Both the position numbers and the translations under genes were made by a program. A DNA stretch of 64,000 nucleotides from Sipunculus nudus. Lineage: Eukaryota; Annelida; Sipuncula; Golfingiida; Sipunculidae. This document shows, one piece after another, positions 58,690-64,000 of the stretch (its first letter is position 1; each line of letters begins with the position of its first letter). The stretch lies in assembly GCA_026874595.1 (NCBI GenBank), contig CM049313.1, positions 45,724,659-45,788,658 on the forward strand, written 5' to 3'. The notes beneath the pieces are model-generated. The model made no database searches. It saw nothing but the letters and a program-made list of their open reading frames with translations, and was not told the DNA's origin.

Positions 58690-61600
58690 ACCCTCACATT
58701 TATCACATATTCAAATACTTTGCTTGACCTTTATATCTGACCCTTAAACCAGATAGACAATATTAAAAAGCCAGGGTCATTGGAAGCAAATGCTCGGAAA
58801 GTACCTGTATATAAATAAATATGTTGAATATACCCGTACATGTCAAGCCTGTTGAAAAGCTCAGGATCTGTATTTATGGAGTACGTCACCGTTTTTATTT
58901 AGTCAGTATCAATTTTAACTGCATTCTGTATGCCAGATATACAGTATCTTTTCCAAACAAATTAAAATTTTAAACACAATTGTGAGACAGACACTGGGGT
59001 ATTTGTTGGGGCCTTTTTTGGTATACCCAAGTTCTGATTGACTTCAAACAGATTGGATAAACCAGTAGTGACATAGAGTATTTTCTTTATGTTTGTATTC
59101 TCCAAAGGATTAGGATAATCCCTTCTCTGTGAGATATTAGCCACTGCCTTTATGAGTCAGAATACACAATGATAAACAACATGGTTTTCATGTATAAACA
59201 AAAGATTAGAGCACTGGGAGATTAAAGCTAGAATAATGTTCTGACATCAGATTTTACATTTTTTAAACCTAAATACTGGATAACTTTATGGCTTCAATAA
59301 ATTTATTCAATCAAGGCATGGACAGTGAAACAGTCCTGCCTGCAAGATATGAAAGTGGATAATCCTGATTAAAAACTAATGAAAGGTCAGTTAACCTGAC
59401 CTGTTACTTATTAAATGTCACAGGATCAGATCAGATTATATGTAACTTATGAAATACAGACAAAGCCAACCCCAGATGATTCTGATTGGCAGGACCTACG
59501 ACAAATTGATCTAATTCATCATTTCTTGTCATTTAGAGGAGCTTATCATTGCTGTAACTCATTTTCAGCATGCATGAAATAGTATATGATGTCACATTCA
59601 TAAATCTACTGCCATTCATGTTCAAGTGATGGCATATTAATCTATCTTCTGACAATCTATCAATATTCTGGTGAAAGTTGTGACATTTCATCTTTACAAT
59701 CTGAGTGACAGCTGTGGGAACAACTGGAATAAAATCCAAACGTGAATGATATGAGAAAGCCAGAGGATTATTGAAAAGAATCCTGCTTTATAACCATTTA
59801 GCCATTACATTTTTCTTTTCATTTAGCAGAGCTTAAAGGTCTGAGATTGTCCAATTTGTTAGGAAACTGAGAGATTTAAAGGGCATTTCATTGATCCTTC
59901 ACAAAGCTAGTTTTTCATTTTACATTTACAAACCAGATGGTAGCCTCTTTTTTATTTATATCAGAAAAAAATGTAGCTTGCTGCCAGAATCTGATGGGTT
60001 TACCTCATACCAGATGGTAGTTTCCTTGTTATTTTTAGCCAAAAGAAAATTACATTATCTCTGCATGCAATCTGGTGGGTTTTACTCAGCCTTATGGAGT
60101 ATGCAGTAGTTAACTTGAGTGCCCTGTGAATTGTTGGTTTCATATTAACTTTTGGTTTCATTCATCATTCAGTTTCATCCTCAGTCATCATGATGCACTC
60201 AAGCAGTCATCTCTGCTAGTCTGGCTGATTCATTGATAGATTAATGTAAGCCAGGATGAAGAAAAACCACAAAACAGGCAAATTTAATAAATGAAAAAGG
60301 TTATCCCTTCTGACAAAACATTTTCATTGCAGTCTGGTCGGAAAATAAGTCATAGGAAAAAGTCATATATTTTGCCTGAAAAAAAGTCACAGAATTCTTT
60401 TTACAAACTTGGATAGAAAATTAAATCATCGATTTGTGTGTGAAAAAAGTCACGATTTAAGGTAAGAATTAAAAGGGTGTATATTTTCAATAAAATGTGT
60501 TATTTCCCCACTTGTATATTTTTTTCAAAGACATTAAAGGTGAGTGTTGTCAGATATTGGCTTGTGCTCTAAGCTGTTAATTGATTAAGATGGTAAGTTA
60601 AATTAAGACTATTAACTCATATATTTCAGAACAGAGTGAGAGAAATATGCTTTGTTGATGGTTCATGATTGAGATATTAATTATAGATTTGCTGTGATTA
60701 CTTCAGTATTCAACAAAATCAATTGAAATACATTATTCTAGGTGATAAAACACAGCACTTAACTGGAATTATCTAACTTTCAGGTTTTTAAAAGCACTAC
60801 ATATGGTAAAATTGTACAGAATTTGGGCAATTTGGCACTTATTATACTTTTCCTTACTTGCAAAAATGTTATGCTTTTTTCCTGTAAGGTTTTATGTTTT
60901 TTATCATAACATGCCAACTGGCAATGCTTCCATTTTCCTTTTCCACTGAAACATGATCTGCGCCCAGATGTCTGCATGGGAGGCCCAAGTTGAAAAGCTG
61001 AATTTGACCTACTGTAGGGAACCAAAACCTAGGTATATGATTATCAAAAAAATTTCATTTAGACTTTTGTTAATGTTCAAGGCAGCTGAGAAAACCCTTT
61101 TGACATTTGATAATTAAAAATATAATAATTGGACAGGCCTCTATGTTAGTTACAACCATGCAATAGACCTTATCCGGAACTCCCTGCAAGCTGACCACAG
61201 GCCTGCAGGTGGTACAAACAGTCTCTAGTGACCAGAGGCTGTGACCCACAGCAGTAGGCTGGACATAGGGCTGTGTGTATAATCTAGGGTCCCTATCACT
61301 TAGATTTATCTGTAAATGACCATGGATAATCAGAAATGCTGCCAGATGGATAACATAGGCAACTTCTGAAGCCACACATAGAAGCCGTGAGATTTAATAA
61401 AATCTAAAATTGATATCACAGGAGAAATAGATCAGACTGGATACATGTGCTTATCACCTCATGAATGTAAACAAGACAAAGACAGTGTATATCATGCCTA
61501 ATTTTTAACTATTATAATCAATTAGGGAATAATTTGGATTAATGACAGTATTTTGAAAAATATCAATTACATCTTTCAAACATAATGACTTTTAATTGCC

Positions 61601-63384
61601 TAACACCTATTGAGCTTTTTACACTGGATCCTTAACGACTTGTTGTAAAAGTATTGCAAACAGTCAACATATTAAGAGAATAAGATCAGCCATAAGCATA
61701 AATTAAGATAAAAAAGAATAGTTCACATAATGAAGTTATATAAATATTTTGATCAAGTCATAGTGAAAAATAAATTTAACATTTACTGAAGATTTCAACA
61801 TTTATGAAACAGCTAAGTTCAATTTCCTACTGACTGACATTGACCAAAAAATTAATTAAGATTATACACCAGTGATTACTTAAGGTCATATAATGGCACC
61901 AAGTGGACACAACAAAGACAAATCAAATGTATTATATATTTCATATGTATAATATTTGATTGTAACTCAGTTTCTGATGGGGTGGTTAATAATGTTTTAG
62001 CTCCTTTCACTCTGAGGTTTAAGACCTCACCTTGAAGTTGAAGATATATCTGCTTTAAATCAACCTGATTGGCAGATTTAAAATATAAATTGTAATTTTA
62101 AAGAGATTTCAACATGGTTGAGACAAGACATGGAGACATGGTTTGTAGCTTAGGGTACACTAGCCATTAAAACACAAGTCATAGGCCTTTTTAAATAACA
62201 GGCCGTTTTCCAATAAACAGAGGCAATTCATCTGCTTACAGATAATCCAGGAATTCCTTCACTCATTCTGTTGAAATAATAGTGTAAAAAGAGGTGATTA
62301 CACAGAAAGTAGCTGACTTTCATCAACAGGGTAAATGCTATATAAAATGACCAGGGAATGCTGGAGCAAGCGCTGTTTGTACCACCAGCAGGCTTAACCT
62401 GCCAGATGGCCCTCATTAGTGGACAGTTCCGGAGTAGATCTATTCTCACAGTATTGCCTGGCATCAGACATGGTGTATCAATGGAGAGAGCTGAGCATTT
62501 TTCTATTCGACAGTACATTGACAACCACTACTGGTATTCACAACGCTGATAGCTATAGCTGTCACAGAAACTTGATGTAGAAGATTATGAGGTAGCTCCA
62601 GCAGTATGAATTGTTCCCCAGATAATGATTGAAACTGCTAACAGCATATGAACATTGACCAGTTTGATTAAAAAAAATATAGGCAATAAGGTATGTAAGT
62701 ATACCATCAGTTAATTGAGGAATTCTTGGAAACACATGTGGTATTATGTGGATAGAAAACAGGGGGCTATGTAATTGATCCGGGTGATTTTGCATAGCAG
62801 CTGAGACTTAGGATATTGTTGAAAGATTAAGGCTACAATCTGTATCAGGTGAGCCATTAGTTTAATGAACTGCCATCCAGCAGTGGTTTCATTTCATTTT
62901 TTTCAGATTATCAGTTCCCTATACTGTAGTTCTGGGGTCTTAATTTAGTTTTAATAACTTGAAAACTGACTTAATAAACTTTCACTATTTTACTTTATAA
63001 ACTCATATATAAAAAATAGAAATTCACATATCAGTGTCTTCCCTGAAGTGGCAGAATCCATTCATTAATTCAGAAAAGTTAGAGAGAAAAAGTTCGGGAA
63101 ATTTTATATCTAATTACAGGTGAATATATAAAACCATTTAAGGCAAGTCCACATTCAAACATCAGTTGTGTCATCCCTGATGTGGCATTGGCTTATTATT
63201 AGGGTAAACATGTTGACACCTTGGGGTTAGGATAGGAATTGAGAGTAAATCGACACAATTTGTAACATGTCCAAACTTTTGGAATGGGGTGACACCAAGA
63301 CACATCAGGCTGACATGGGGAAACATCAAGATGACACCAGGATGACATTAATCAGGTCATCAGAAAAGAAATTCAGTATAACCT
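58690..63384. other. AT-rich unique sequence, no gene supported
   Basis: Only short frames occur: 59415-59582 plus (55 codons), 61070-61375 minus and 62228-62524 minus. None has a recognisable domain. Small local repeats: 'accagatggtag' at about 59932 and 60010, and several 'aaaaagtca' words at 60330-60460. GC is slightly raised at 61140-61270 and 62350-62480. Confidence 0.45.
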
Positions 63385-63625
63385 TGTTCTCTCCCTGGCT
63401 TCCGGACCACAGGGATAACTGGTGGTAGAAAGGGGTGACGGTTCAGTTAGGATATCAAACTGGAAAAAATAATGCGCCTGATGACCGCCCTGCTATGATG
63501 ACCACCCCACTAAGATGACCACAATTGTTAATCATCGGAAAAACCTCCCCCCCCCCCCCCCAACATGAACACTTTTGCAGGTCCTGAGGTAATCAGTGTT
63601 AATGAGATTCCACTGTGTATCATGT
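63385..63625. mobile_element. Possible DNA-transposon end with short tandem words
   Basis: 'atgaccgccctgctatgatg' followed by 'accaccccactaagatgacc' shows a 20-bp tandem motif. A C-run (about 63547-63562) follows, and then gagattccactgtg near 63605-63618. Read on the minus strand the last word is CAGTGGAATCTC, a common start for pogo/Tc1-like termini in invertebrates, with GTGTA outside. The opposite terminus was not found. Confidence 0.3.
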
Positions 63626-64000
63626 GGCCTGAAAAATGGTCAATTGACCCATCGGAAAGTAATACCACATGGTTGGTGTGTATATGGCCCGGACACATTT
63701 CAGGTTTAAGTTAATAAAAGTATACAGAACAATAGATGTTTGTTATTTCTCTGTGGCAGTTATTGTTTTTTCAAATGAATACCTTGCAAATCAGTGAGGG
63801 TTTACTAGTACTAATTTTGCTTTTCTTTCGGCTGAGGCTTTAGAGATATTTTTTCATTCCTGCCCCCTTGATAAGGGGAGAAAACTGATCTAACAGACAT
63901 TTCAGCAATAAAGCTCCATTAATAACAAGGAGAAAAATGACAGCAGGTGAAGTGAGCTTGTCAACAGGCTGCAGCAGCTGACAGAGAAGTAAAGCAAGTG
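63626..64000. other. Unique sequence to window end
   Basis: Nothing recognised. The GC level rises slightly in the last 50 bases. Confidence 0.45.

Noticed and set aside
61309-61380. Kringle-like word (YPSGSISDYPWSFTD) on the minus strand after an acceptor-like site
   Set aside because: It is only about 20 residues, lacks the cysteine expected after PW, and the frame stops almost at once. Chance resemblance is likelier.

Overview
This window looks like non-coding, repeat-rich DNA from an invertebrate animal, most likely a mollusc and probably a bivalve. It is AT-rich overall. It shows no bacterial gene density, operons or ribosome binding sites, and I recognise no intact host gene. The lineage call rests mainly on the repeats: hairpin-ended, tandem-core elements carrying GTCC/GTCT microsatellite tracts, as known in bivalves ('pearl'-type) and flies (DINE-1/mini-me type). 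It is an inference, not proof. The window is either intergenic or lies inside a very long intron.

About half of the window is mobile-element DNA. Five families, named A to E here, are unrelated in their end sequences but share one plan. A short 5' end sequence (7-13 bp) recurs inverted near the 3' end. In most of them a (GTCY)n tract follows the 5' end. Long tandem core units come next, then a 3' palindrome or hairpin and a terminus reading CTTGT or CTAGT next to T. This is the plan of non-autonomous Helentron/Helitron-like (HINE) elements. Family A copies lie at 4350-4866, 10777-11625, 23251-26335, 46224-48566, 54003-56037, 56097-56752 and 57063-57432, with fragments elsewhere. Family B lies at 7836-10737, 11626-12459, 16857-20466, inverted at 34309-35341, at 49799-50057 and at 54138-55640. 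Family C lies at 6491-7581, 19103-20296 (inside B) and 24981-26155 (inside A). Family D is at 39803-41921. Family E is at 28553-29056 and 29832-30355.

Three pogo/Tigger-like DNA transposons with CAG-starting inverted termini are also present: 26813-28103, 42081-45637 and 50710-51988. At least the last two are flanked by clean TA target duplications. The first two belong to one family. Each keeps only an open reading frame for the C-terminal tail of a pogo/Tigger transposase (27249-27653 minus; 42513-42998 plus), so neither can move itself. The second hosts a further inverted-repeat element (43222-45502) carrying two related GC-rich minisatellites, of 23-bp and 63-bp units.

The remainder is unique AT-rich sequence with tandem duplications (14793-15454, 50056-50430, 56177-56482 and a diverged segmental duplication at 31889-36280), microsatellites, two SINE/LINE-tail-like repeats and one tRNA-like SINE head. 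The best candidate host exon is a small cysteine-rich open segment on the minus strand (20587-20737) bounded by good splice signals. It is weakly supported.
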